In this document: positions 53,824 through 63,855 of the stretch, piece by piece
How the letters are laid out: each line of letters opens with the position of its first letter
How positions within the stretch are numbered: the stretch's first letter is position 1
DNA from: Sthenelais limicola
Taxonomy: Eukaryota; Annelida; Polychaeta; Phyllodocida; Sigalionidae
Length of the DNA stretch: 64,000 nucleotides
Assembly: GCA_942159475.1 (NCBI GenBank)
Contig: OW804094.1
Location: 58,958,966 to 59,022,965, forward strand
Direction: 5' to 3'
Position numbers and translations under genes: made by a program
Notes under the pieces: model-generated
The model's input: the letters and a program-made list of their open reading frames with translations, nothing else
Database searches by the model: none
What the model was told of the DNA's origin: nothing

Positions 53824-56389
53824 CTATAATTCGTTGTAAAAACCTTCCCACATTTTAAACTCTCTATCGTTTATTGGACCATATTTCGTACAGTCCTTGA
53901 GAGCTCTTATGGCTACCTTAACTTCTCTTAAAAATTCGAAAAAACATATCTTATTCGAATAAAACAGCCTCGTTCGATATATGTAGAACTTTGCTTTTAG
54001 AATGATATAGTTTAGCCTCTTATGCTTTATGTCGTCGGATGGAATACCTAGAACCAGATGTGCGGCGTTAATGTCTGCTAATATTTCACACTTCAACCAT
54101 TTATTATTACCCGCCCAGTTTATCAGAGTGTGCCACAGGTTATTCACATTTTCACAGTCTATAAAAAAATGAAAGATGTCGTCTACTTCGTCACAGTAAT
54201 CACATATGATAGACTTCTTCACTCCAAATTTTTCTAGCTTCAGATTGCAGACTGTGAGTCTGTTGACAACTCTATACTGAAACGTTTGTAGCCTGACGTT
54301 CCTAGTGCAGGAGTAGGGAATTACATACCATTCCTTAGGCTCTACATTGGAAATATCTATGCCCTTGTTAGCGAATTTTTCTATCCAAACTATGTTTCGT
54401 TCTTCCTTTTTGATAATAACTGCTCTTATGGCGATATATAACTCTTTAGCACTTGTGACTAATATATTGACTCTTGTGCAATTGAAATTACATGATATTT
54501 CATTTTTGAAGTCCACCTCTGTATTATCATTTAGCAAGATCCACCATTTTCTTGGGTTTATATCCCTGATCTCTACAAAGTTAATCTTGATTCCATTTTC
54601 AGATTTAAATTGTTCAACACTCTTAACTTTGTTTTCGATGACAATATCGTTTACTTTGGATATGCCTCGCTTTTTCCACACTTCCCAACAGGCAACCTTT
54701 TTCTCAAACTGAAGGTATATGTTATCCCATATTCTTTCACTCAGCACTTCTTTCTTGGATGCTGGTTCTTTATTTACATAAAACCTATTCCATAAATCGA
54801 CTAAGTCATCATAGAAGCACGAGCTAGTATACCTAGGTTTCGTTCTTGATCTAAAGGCTATGTGCATGTCCTTACCCATGGTTTGTCTGATGAAGGCAGT
54901 CCATTTTAGATGGGGTTCATTTAGCATTCTCTTTATCCACATAAATTTCATTGCTAGAACTCTTGATTCTACGTCATGTAGATCTAGCCCGCCCTCATCT
55001 GTTTTCTGGCATATAAATTTCCTGGCAACCATTGTTTTTCCTTTTTTCCAAATAAATTTTTCAATCTTAGTTTGAAATGCCTTAATATACAAATTCTGGG
55101 TACTGATCATGGTAGCAGCATACATAAATAAAGGGATAATCAACACGTTTGAGACCAACACTCTTCCCTTGAGGGATATATCTCTCCTACTCCAATGCGC
55201 GATACATTTATCAGCTTTTTCAAGAATAGGAAGGAAATTCAGTTCATTTTGCTTTTCCTGACTACAAGGGTAGGTTAAAATGATGCCTAGAACTTTCATA
55301 TGTGAAACCCAGGATATGTTTTGGGAAATCTGCTCGTACAAAGGGCTATTGCCTACATTAAACCCTTGGGTTTTATTTACATTAAGCTTGAGACCTGAAA
55401 CTTTTCCAAAACTCTCTATAATTTTGAACATATTACACATATCTTGTTCATTTTTGGCAAATATCGTGATATCATCAGCGAATTGAGCGACTTTGTTTTC
55501 TGTCTGCCCAATTTTTATACCCTTGCACTCCGGAGCAGCTCTCAGCCTTTCGGCGAGTTTCTGCACCACCATAATAAACAATAACGACGAGATCGGATCG
55601 CCTTGCTTTACACCTCGTTTAATAGAAAACCATTCGGATGTGTATCCGTTGTTAATGACACAAGACCTAGATCCTTTCAATAAAATCTCTACCCATTCTA
55701 TAATTTCATCCCCAAGATTTAACTCCCTTAAGCATTTTATTAAGAACTTCCATGATATCGTGGCGTAAGCTTTTTGAAAGTCTAGCGACACTATTAGCCC
55801 TTTTTCGTTATGTTTTTCTAGAAAACTGACAGAATCTTCAATTCTTCGTATGGCCGTGCCAATGTATCTTCCTCGAATGAAACCTACTTGGTCTTCACTG
55901 ACTAGTCTAGGTACAACACACTTAATTCTTTCAGCTAGAGACTTAGACAAAATTTTATAATCCGTGTTTAGCAATGTGATCGGCCTCCAGTTCTTTAATA
56001 ATCTCAAATCACAGTCTTTCTTTGGTATAACCGATATGACTCCCCTATACATTTCAGTAGAGAGCGATTTACATTCTTTACATTTGGCAATCATGTTTTT
56101 AAAGACAGGACTCAGAATAGCCCAAAAACATTTGTAGAACTCAATTGTGAGCCCATCCGAGCCTGGGGCTTTATTGCCCTTAACAGATTGTATTACGTCC
56201 CATATCTCTTTGTCCTCTATACCTCTGCTTAGTCTGGTTTTTTCCTCGTCCGAACACACTGAGGCCGGGGCTACAGATTTAATAAAGACATCATGCTCTG
56301 ACTCATTTTCAGGAAGCTGCTTATATAGATGTTCGTAGAAGCATTTTTTAGTACTTAATATTTCTTTGCTCGAGTTGATTTCTATATCA
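53824..56389 (-). pseudogene. LINE ORF2, reverse transcriptase and zinc-binding C terminus
   Basis: Continuation of ORF2 after the Helitron, from NDIEINSSKEIL to WEGFYNEL. RT motifs in order: NKAPGSDGLTIEFYKCFW, KNWRPITLLNTDYKILSK, SEDQVGFIRGRYIGTAIR, VSLDFQKAYATISWKF (motif A; the second acidic position is Ala where the sister copy has Asp), RGVKQGDPISSLLF and AQFADDITIFAKN. The C terminus has CDYCDEVDDIFHFFIDC (CX2CX7HX4C). The whole 850-codon stretch is open, which argues for a young insertion. The 42 codons upstream of NDIEI in the same frame belong to the Helitron, not to the LINE. Confidence 0.85.
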
Positions 56390-57309
56390 TCCATATAATA
56401 TACGGCTAGAGCGATTTCTAGGAAAGGAGGTAGAAATCCATATAAGGAATAGAAGGGTTTCTTTGTCCGGAATGTTCTTGGAAGTTGTTGTATTACAAAC
56501 CACTTCACTCATCTTTAGAGGTCTCTCTCCCCTCTCTGGATGTCGTCGTATGTGGTTTGTGAAGGTATTTGGGGGGAAATGTGATTTTGAAGCCTTTTTT
56601 AAATTGCGATCTCTACACTCTATTTATAGCCTGGGAAAGCCCATGTGAGGTATGATGTCATTTCCCACAACCTACGTCCAGGGGGACCTAAACTAAATGC
56701 AGAGGAGTGGGAGAGTGAAGAAGAGGGTGTAGGAATAGGAAAGACAGGCACGGCGGAACTGGGGTGGGGCCAAGGGGGGGGGGGGCACTTGCCCCCCAAT
56801 AACTATAGAGAGGGGGGGGGGAGAGAGGAGGGAGAGGATGTAGGGGAAGGGAGAAAAAGCGGGGAGGGGGAGCATGAGGAAGAGGGGAGGCAGAGTGGGG
56901 GAAATCGGAGATAGGGTTGGGAGAGACAAACAGGTATGAAAGACAGTGAAGAGCGGGAGGGAAAAGAGGGAGAGGGGGAAGTATGGGGAGAGAGGGTGAC
57001 CGTCCTACATGCAGAATCGTGGGAGAGTGAAGAAGAGGGTGTTGGAATAGGAGAGGGGGAGGGAAAGAAAAGGGGGGCAAGGATGTAGGGGCAGGGGGGA
57101 AAGGATGTAGGGGAAGGGAGAGAGTGGAGGGAGAGAAAGCATGGAGGGGGAGCATGAAGAAGAGGGGAGGGAGAGTGGGGTGGGGTATCAGAGATTGGGT
57201 TGGGAGAGAAAAACGGGTATGAAAGTCTGAGAAGAGGGGGAGGGAAAAGAGGGAGAGGGGGAAGTGTGGGGAGAGAGTATGACCGTCCGGAGGACGGGTA
57301 CTTTGCTAG
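56390..57309 (+). mobile_element. non-autonomous Helitron, 920 bp, inserted in LINE ORF2
   Basis: Begins TCCATATAATATACGGCTAG and ends with the hairpin CCGTCC-GGA-GGACGG (57,283-57,297), then GTACTTTG and CTAG. It lies between A and T: host ...TATATCA and TTTACTAAT... . Removing it rejoins the LINE frame exactly as QLLVNDIEI, matching QLLIDNVEI of the sister copy. The interior is mostly a polypurine tract with an internal duplication (GTGGGAGAGTGAAGAAGAGG at about 56,709 and 57,024) and a run of 12 or so G at 56,777. No Rep/helicase gene. Confidence 0.9.
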
Positions 57310-58468
57310 TTTACTAATAACTGAGATATCACTTTTTTATTATAATTTCTTTTTTCTAACGACAAGAAGTACTTTGTGGGTCTCTCGCCTTCGGCGAGCC
57401 ACTTGGCCCTACTTCTTGCTAGCGCTCCCTGGGCTCTAGCTAGGCCATTCATCTTTAATTCGTCCCTGATGGACTCCCTTTCCATAAGAAGGTTATCGTC
57501 AAGATTTCATTTATGCATCTTAATCTTTCATACAACATATTTTCATGAAGCCTTCTCATTTTAGCCTTATTTTTAGAAAATTTTATAGATTCTGATCTTG
57601 CCGTGAACTTCAAACATTCCCATAGACTTATATGACTTTCAAGCTTGCTTTCTTGAATTATCCTGGATAATTTTTCCTCCATGAACTCTACATACTCTTC
57701 ATCGTCGAGGAGAGCTCTATTCATCTTCCAGAAACCTGGGCCCCTCTTTACGGCCTTTAACATTATTTCTACTTTTACTAAATGATGGTCAGATTGCTCA
57801 CATTCTGTGATTTCCTGATTTTTAATTAAAGGTCTAAGTGAATCGTCAACCAAGATATACTCTAGTCTGGAAAACTGCTCGTTTCTCCTCCACGTGTTGA
57901 TATTACCTGACAAATTCATTTCCTTAACAACATCATTAAGATCCAGATTCTTCATTAATTCAAATACTTGCTTTACTCCTTCGTTACTTGCTTTGTCAAG
58001 ATAATCTGGAGTATTATTCTTGGAAAAATCATTCAGACACATGCTAAAATCTCCCATAACAATAATCCCTCTGTTGGTTTTAGTGGACAGAATTTCTTCA
58101 ATCTTGTTACACACTTCTACTTGATTTTTATAGTGATCTTTTGTTGGCATATACACTGACACAATGGTAACTTCTTTATCGTCGAACGAACAGTCTATGT
58201 AGGCAATTCTGCCATCACAGTCCCCTCCTTTTTTGGAAATTTTCACTTCTAACCCTTTGGAACATAAAATTGCGACACCCCTAGAATTAGAGGCACCATG
58301 AACCATGTGAATGGGGGCATCCCATTGTTGAGGCCATATCTTCTCACTGAACGGATCACTATGAGTCTCTTGTAGAGCGAATATACATTGATCATGTTTT
58401 TTCAAAATCTCAAATACTGCTTTTCTTTTAACTATTCCATTCATACCATTAACATTAAGAGATGCCAA
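57310..58468 (-). pseudogene. LINE ORF2, endonuclease part
   Basis: Starts at 58,468, 73 bp after the ORF1 stop. APE-type endonuclease motifs: SLNVNGMN, FALQETHSD, KGGDCDGRIAYID, VSVYMPTKDH, VMGDFSMCLND, TWRRNEQFSRLEYILVDD, ECEQSDHHLVKVE. At about 57,497 one base is missing (ILT then D/NLL), so the frame misreads for 13 codons to a stop. In the corrected register it continues KMNGLARAQGALARSRAKW to ISQLLV, where the Helitron begins. The sister copy has DY in place of EY in the RLDYILVDD block. Confidence 0.85.
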
Positions 58469-58541
58469 ATATATTGACTTGTTATTCCATTATTAAGATG
58501 ATTTAACACACAACAACTATTCAGCCCGATCAACACACTCT

Positions 58542-59957
58542 TTACCACTCATCCATTCCTTCCTCTTCTTCAGCCAACGCACCTTGAGCTTTAAGCTCCT
58601 CCAGCTGTTCTGCTCTCTTCTTCTCTGCTTTCGCGATCTTCTCTCTTAGGCGCATCCATGCTTTGCCTAAGCGATTTCCTTCTGCCGGCCATCTTGTCTG
58701 GTCTAGGACTCCCTCATCCCTGAGGGATATCCCAACCCCCCAAATGACGTCGGTGGGGGAAGCTTCGGCTATGGTCTTCTGCTCTGTGCTCATGAGATAT
58801 TCTTTAATCATAGGACATCCCTTCACTTTAGCTGAGAGACCGATGTCAAGGATGTCCTCCACCCTTTTTTCCCATTCCTCACATACTTTCTGATCATCAA
58901 TGTCTTTCAACATCCTCTTACACTCATAGGGATCAGTCATATTGAGAATCGTCGCCGTCCTGGCTGGGTGGTTCTCTAATCCTGACTTTTTGTAGGCGAG
59001 AAACTGCTCCATACAAGCAAACTGCTTCCCATCATGGGAGAAGTCAGCACAATAAAAGTTGCATAACGGGTTTAACTTACTAAAGAAAGCAAACACATGC
59101 TCATCCTCCTTCTTGGAAATCATGGAGGGTGCCAGATCTGCTGGAAGTAAATTCAACCTATCATGTCGGTATCGCTTCTGGTCTAAAATCACATCACCGT
59201 GCACATTAAATACCTTTTTGTATTTACCAGCTTTGACGATGGGCCTTGCTTTGTTTACCCTGGCCTGAATCTCTTCAGGCAGGTCTCTCTTAATATACAC
59301 AGGTGAACCGTCTTCCTGTGCAGAGTACTTTTCCAAGTTAGCTTTGGCTTTCCATATTCTGCTAACATCATTGGCTGTGACAAATTGGATCAGTACTGGT
59401 GGGTTGCCAAATTTGCCCATTCTAAAGAAATTTTTAACGTGCAGCCCACTTATTCCCAGGCCGTCTTGGAAGACCCTGTCAATTTTCTCCATTAATTCCT
59501 CTGAAGTTTCATCCTCATCTTTGACCAGGCCTTCTATCACCAGGTTGTTAGCTCGCTCTACAAGCTGTTTATTTAACATGATCCTCTCATCCTCTTTTGC
59601 TTTCTTCTCTAGCGCCCTAAAGCATGGGTCAGTTTTCTTTACAGTTGACACTTCCAAGTTGTTGATGGCTTTATCTTGTGCCACTGCCTTTCTTTTCACT
59701 TTTGACATGTCTATGTCCCTTTTGATGTTATCCTCCTTGATGCTCTTGACATCACCCTTGACCTCTTTAACTTCTGCCTTGTTTTCATTTGTCGTCTGTG
59801 TTAGCGTGCTGATGGTCTCCTGGACTGATGTGTGTTGTCCTGCGAGACCACCACATTGACCAACAATCAAGGATTTTAGTTCATCAAACCCTTTTTCGGC
59901 CATTTTGTCGTCTATCTCTGGGCCGTTTTCTAACCGCCTTTTCTTTTCTCCACTCAT
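58542..59957 (-). CDS. LINE ORF1 protein: coiled coil, RRM-like, CTD and NADAR domain
   Basis: 471 codons, intact. Residues 40-135 are Lys/Glu-rich with heptad spacing (coiled coil). Residues 136-230 resemble the L1 ORF1p RRM (RANNLVIEGLVKDEDETSEE, PPVLIQFVTANDVSRIW), and 225-280 the C-terminal domain (IKRDLPEEIQARVNKARP, YRHDRLNLLPADL). Residues 288-440 match the NADAR/YbiA fold in order: FFSKLNPLCNFYCADF, FACMEQFLAYKKSG, NMTDPYECKRML, IGLSAKVKGCPMIKEYLMST, EASPTDVIWGVGISL and NRLGKAWMRLRE. NADAR proteins act on ADP-ribose-linked or riboflavin-pathway N-glycosides. ORF1p normally binds LINE RNA. A Lys/Glu tail follows. The function of the added domain is unknown. Confidence 0.85.
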   Translation of the reverse strand: MSGEKKRRLENGPEIDDKMAEKGFDELKSLIVGQCGGLAGQHTSVQETISTLTQTTNENKAEVKEVKGDVKSIKEDNIKRDIDMSKVKRKAVAQDKAINNLEVSTVKKTDPCFRALEKKAKEDERIMLNKQLVERANNLVIEGLVKDEDETSEELMEKIDRVFQDGLGISGLHVKNFFRMGKFGNPPVLIQFVTANDVSRIWKAKANLEKYSAQEDGSPVYIKRDLPEEIQARVNKARPIVKAGKYKKVFNVHGDVILDQKRYRHDRLNLLPADLAPSMISKKEDEHVFAFFSKLNPLCNFYCADFSHDGKQFACMEQFLAYKKSGLENHPARTATILNMTDPYECKRMLKDIDDQKVCEEWEKRVEDILDIGLSAKVKGCPMIKEYLMSTEQKTIAEASPTDVIWGVGISLRDEGVLDQTRWPAEGNRLGKAWMRLREKIAKAEKKRAEQLEELKAQGALAEEEEGMDEW

Positions 59958-60214
59958 TGAACTAGCACTAATATTTATAATCGTGAGTCTCTATCTTCGT
60001 ACTGATTTGGTACCGACTTTGTTCTTTAATGAAGATTAATGTGAAAGAGACATGTGTCAACTGTAGTGTAAAACATCTGATAATTCTGACCAACAACTGT
60101 ATTGTTTTCAGTTTTATTCATTTTAGCGGTCCTTAGAAGTTCAGTGTGTTCTTCAGGGAAAGTTGAGGCTCCAGTTCATTTCATTTGAAGCCTTACAGGT
60201 GACAAGAAGTCAAG

Positions 60215-61540
60215 ATGGAATCTATTGCTCATGGTGGAAAACGTACAAAATCATACACTGTGGAATTTAAACTTGAGGCTATTGATTTTGCTAAGTCAAA
60301 TAGTAAGGAGAAGGCAGCCAAAAAGTTTGGGGTAGACCCCAAAAGGATTAGAGAATGGTGTAAGCAAGAGGACAAACTGTGTGAATGTTCTCAAAAAAAA
60401 AAGAGACTGGGAGGGGGAGGCAGGAAAGTGTCCAGTGAGGATCTCCATGAGAAGCTTCTCAAGTGGATGGAAGATTTAAGAAACAAAAGATTGAGGATTA
60501 CCAGAAAAATGCTGACACAAAGGGCTCTTGAAATGATTTCACAGGGGGAAGTCACTTGTAACCAATCAGAAACATTTACCGCTAGCAGAGGATGGTTACA
60601 GAAATTTCTTAAAAGAAATTCTATAAGCCTTAGGAGGAGGACAACAATTGGTCAAAAGGTTCCCAGTGATGTTGCTCCAAAACTTGTGTCATTTATCTTG
60701 TATCTTCGAGCTTTGAAGATAAAGGAAAAATATTCTTTGAATGATATGGGAGCAATGGATGAAACTGCATGTTGGCTGGATATGCCTGGAGAAGATACAC
60801 TCGATAAGAAGGGGGTAAAATCTGTGCCAATGAGGACCACTGGACATGAGAAAAATCGATTCACAGTTATTTTAACAGCAAAAGCAGATGGCACCAAACT
60901 TCCCCCATACATTGTTTTCAAAGGGAAGAGACTAGAGAAAGGATTAGCAGATATCCCTGGTGTGGTCATTGTCATGTCAAGCAATGGGTGGATGAATGAG
61001 GATTTAACGATTGATTGGCTGCATAAAGTTTGGGGCAAATTCTCCTTTAAGAAAAGACTCCTAGTCTGGGACAGTTATAGGTGCCATATCAGTGAAAAAG
61101 TCAAGGGTGAAACAGCCAAATTAAAAACTGACTGTGGTGTGATACCAGGAGGTTGCACATGACTAATTCAAGCCACAGATGTGAGTTGGAACAAGCCATT
61201 TAAGGCAGCATACAAGGAATGTTACGAGGTGTGGATGATGGGCAGGGAAAAAAACCTTCACTTAGGGGAAAGAAAGATATGGACAATTGGGAGGTTGACC
61301 GTACAAAGAAAAACAATTGCTGGGTTAGTTTTTATTTTGCAGGCTTTGGATGGATTGACCAGGGTATGGTTGTTGTTTGTCCAAACACATCCACAGGGCA
61401 CGTGTATCACAGAGAAAGATAGCGTTTTAATGGTTGCAGGAGGCATGGATTTTCAAGAGAGTGTTGAAGTTGGAGAAGAGGTTGTAAAAAGGTATTTGGC
61501 TGGCACGAGCGAGATAGCCTTTGTAGGAGGAGAGAGATGA
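60215..61540 (+). pseudogene. pogo/Tigger-type DDE transposase, broken
   Basis: 315 codons open from Met at 60,215. N-terminal helix-turn-helix (SYTVEFKLEAIDFAKSN ... DPKRIREWCKQEDKL), a second CENPB-type HTH (RITRKMLTQRALEMISQ ... SRGWLQKFLKRN) and the DDE_1 core: MDETACWLDMPG (first Asp), LVWDSYRCHISEK (second Asp). A TGA (61,160-61,162) follows GGCT. Reading on gives LIQATDVSWNKPFKAAYKE, the block with the third Asp, in the same register, so one nonsense change separates it. The C terminus after VWMMGREKNL is not recognisably pogo-like and ends at 61,540. A CTTACAG|GTG just upstream hints at a spliced 5' leader. Confidence 0.85.
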
Positions 61541-61562
61541 GGAAAGACTCTGAAAGTACATA

Positions 61563-61984
61563 TGTAGTGAACCGCAGATTCGTGGGCACGAGTTTATGAA
61601 ATTCCAGAAAGAATCACGAATACGAGGAGATTCGTTTGAACCTGGTTTTATTTCCCAAAGGTATACAGTTACAAAGGTATTGTAACTGAACAAAGGGTGC
61701 TTAATTTGAACAACAGAAGTATCTCGGTCCGCGGCGCGGCTTGAGTCTGTAGTGTTAAGCGAAGCCTTGATCCCCTTGTGGAGGTAGTAGTATCCTCCGC
61801 CTACCGCCCGTCGGAGGGTGTCTGCAGTGTCGTCTGCACGGTGGTGAATGTCGCCCTCTGATGGAAGGGTCCGGAACTGATGGTCGTCTCCGACTCCGGT
61901 AGAAGTGCCCCCGCTGTTGTAGCCTGGTTGGTGTTCGGTGATGGTTGACAGCCTCAATGTATTCCGGGTGGCGGACCCACTACA
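61563..61984 (-). repeat. long terminal repeat (3' LTR of a minus-strand element)
   Basis: 422 bp bounded by TGTAGTG and CACTACA, an inverted TG...CA terminus. On the minus strand it carries an AATAAA (61,638-61,650 region) near its end. Directly upstream on that strand is GTGAGGGGGCAG, a polypurine tract abutting the TG, as required for a 3' LTR. The 5' LTR would lie beyond the right edge of the window. Probably Ty3-like; unproven without pol. Confidence 0.7.
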
Positions 61985-61996
61985 CTGCCCCCTCAC
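61985..61996 (-). other. polypurine tract
   Basis: The minus strand reads GTGAGGGGGCAG immediately before the LTR start, the plus-strand primer site of an LTR retroelement. Confidence 0.65.
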
Positions 61997-62247
61997 TAGT
62001 TGGAGTTGAGGAGGTCCACGATAACTAGTTACGTAGGGTCCGCCGTGGCACCAAGGAGATCCTCGCGGCTCTAGACCCTCATGTGCAGCGGGGCATAAGT
62101 AATGTCACTCCGCCGCACGGATCCTAGAGCCAGGCTTACACTTGCCCCCAAGGTTCGTAGCCTTCATAGGCCTAAAGAGGCCACTGGACATGCCTGTCCG
62201 TTCCGATCTCGCAGTGCGGTACAATCGGAAGCGTCCACTAGAGCATA

Positions 62248-62304
62248 AAAGCTCGTGCACGAGCTTTATTGTTAAAAGCAAGACCAGTGAACTATACTGG
62301 TCTT
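62248..62304. repeat. two adjacent palindromes
   Basis: AAAGCTCGTGCACGAGCTTT (62,248-62,267) is a perfect 20-bp palindrome. About 12 bp on, AAGACCAGT and ACTGGTCTT form a 9-bp stem with a loop of about 7. They lie between the gag-like frame and the polypurine tract, in the element's 3' untranslated part. Confidence 0.75.
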
Positions 62305-62420
62305 ACGGATAAAACCACCACCTGCGGGGAGGAGAGCCCTCCCCCCGCTGTGAGTTGAACCCACACAAGACTGCCGCCTCGGGGAATCGCGGTGCGAAAC
62401 CCTAGCCCTTATGGGGAGTT

Positions 62421-63855
62421 TTAGATAAACTCGCCCGCCTTGTTTGCTTCCGCCTCAGCCTCCGCTTTGGAGATGCTGTGAAGCGACAGGTTCCCAATAA
62501 GGGCTTCATCGAACGGATCTAACCGTTGCTCCAGGACAGTGATCACGTTGTCTTCCTGTCCCAGGCCGTCGTAGATCAACTCTGTGTCCGAGTCCGATTC
62601 TTGCAGCAGCTTGTGCTCCTCCTCGTCCGATATTTCTACCGACTTGTCAGAGCCCGAGCCGGCTCTGGCGATCCGAAGACTTGAAACCCGGGGGAATACC
62701 CGGAGTCGTTCGCAAAGCCTTCTCCGACTTTTCGCGTATCTCCCTTTTCCTTTGTTCTAGCCGCAGCAGCGGGTTCTATACCGGGGGAGCTGTCTCTACC
62801 CTGAGTGGTGGAGGAGATGCGGGTCTCCCAAAGCGTTGCTTGGCCTGACCTCGCAGCAGAGTGACCTCCGTGTGCGGCTCTTGGTTTTCCCGGCGAAGTC
62901 AGTTGACTTGCGTGTCAAGAAGATTTACCCTCTCCACCAGGAGTTCCTGCTCATTGAGCGAACGGTTGAGGTCAGCCATGAGTTGCGTGATTTCCGCCTG
63001 GCTATCAACCAGACGGTCCACGTTATCGACGCAGAAGCCCTCTAGCGACTCTTCTAGAGCCAGCCGGAGGACAGCTGCGCGATCTGCCACCACCTTGCGG
63101 GCGCAGGTGGGAGGAGGTACCCTTACAGGAGCCGTGGGTTGTGACGGACCAGCCTGACTGTCCGACACGGGCGGGTTGGCACCGGGTGCTCTACCTTCCG
63201 CAGCTGCGGGTGCGACGCGATTTCTGCAGGACGGGTAGGATGGGGAATTCTCCTTGGCGGCAGAGGGAATTTTATTCCCGTCAGACCAGGCATTCTTGGC
63301 CGGAGGTGGAGCTGGAACGAATTCCTTATTTGCCCTCTTCTCCGGAAGCTTCTCCGTGTCGGACCGATCCGACTTATCGGAGCTCTTCTTCTTCCTCTTC
63401 GTCTTCCCCGTGCGCTTAGGCTTCTTGACGTCTTTTTCCAGGGGGTAGCAAGAGGTGAAACCTTGCTCTTTGGCATTGCGAACAATGGCTTCCGCGGTTG
63501 CGGAGGCAAGGTGGAGGGTGCTTTTGTATCCCCACTGAGGGAGATACGAAACACCCGCGCGCTCCAGAGCCGGCATAATCTTTTCTATGGCCTTTTTCCT
63601 AGCCATTTTATGCGGCTCCTTTGAACCGTGTGCCACGATGTCCGAGCGGTGGTCCCCGGCTACGGGACAGTACCCAATCGGACAATGCCAAACCGGCGTC
63701 ACAGGGGTGTGCACTTCACACAGATGTCTGGTGAAGAAAAGCCAAGATTTGAAGAGAAGCCGAGATTTGAAGATCTGCGGCTTTCCGACGAGCGCTTCCA
63801 TTCTGCAGAGCAAGAACAGGCACCATGACCCCTCTTCATACAAAAGCATAGCCAT
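62421..63855 (-). pseudogene. gag-like protein of the LTR element
   Basis: The 318-codon frame (63,855-62,899) has HCPIGYCPVAGDHRSDIVAH, a C2H2-like zinc motif, then a basic region (KKPKRTGKTKRKKKSSDKSD), a Pro/Ser-rich linker and a probable coiled coil (QAEITQLMADLNRSLNEQEL). After its stop, coding-like sequence goes on; a second frame ends VEISDEEEHKLLQESDSDTE ... GEFI at 62,421, so one stop and one frameshift break it. No protease, RT or integrase fits in the 440 bp left before the polypurine tract. The layout suggests a gag-only, non-autonomous retroelement, or one whose pol was lost. Confidence 0.55.

Larger units (their letters stand above)
53641..60110 (-). mobile_element. nearly complete L1/Tx1-like LINE with NADAR ORF1
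   Basis: Reading the minus strand: a short presumed 5' UTR (60,110-59,958), ORF1 (59,957-58,542), a 73-bp spacer, ORF2 (58,468-53,824, split by a Helitron at 57,309-56,390) and a 3' UTR ending near 53,641 with AATAAAATGCACTCGCC. It is the best preserved member of the family also seen at 26,985-31,170 (plus), 44,573-45,148 (minus) and 52,705-53,640 (minus). The exact 5' end is uncertain. Confidence 0.8.

Noticed and set aside
56688..57155. 155-codon Pro/Ser/Leu frame on the minus strand
   Set aside because: It is the pyrimidine strand of the Helitron polypurine block, not a gene.
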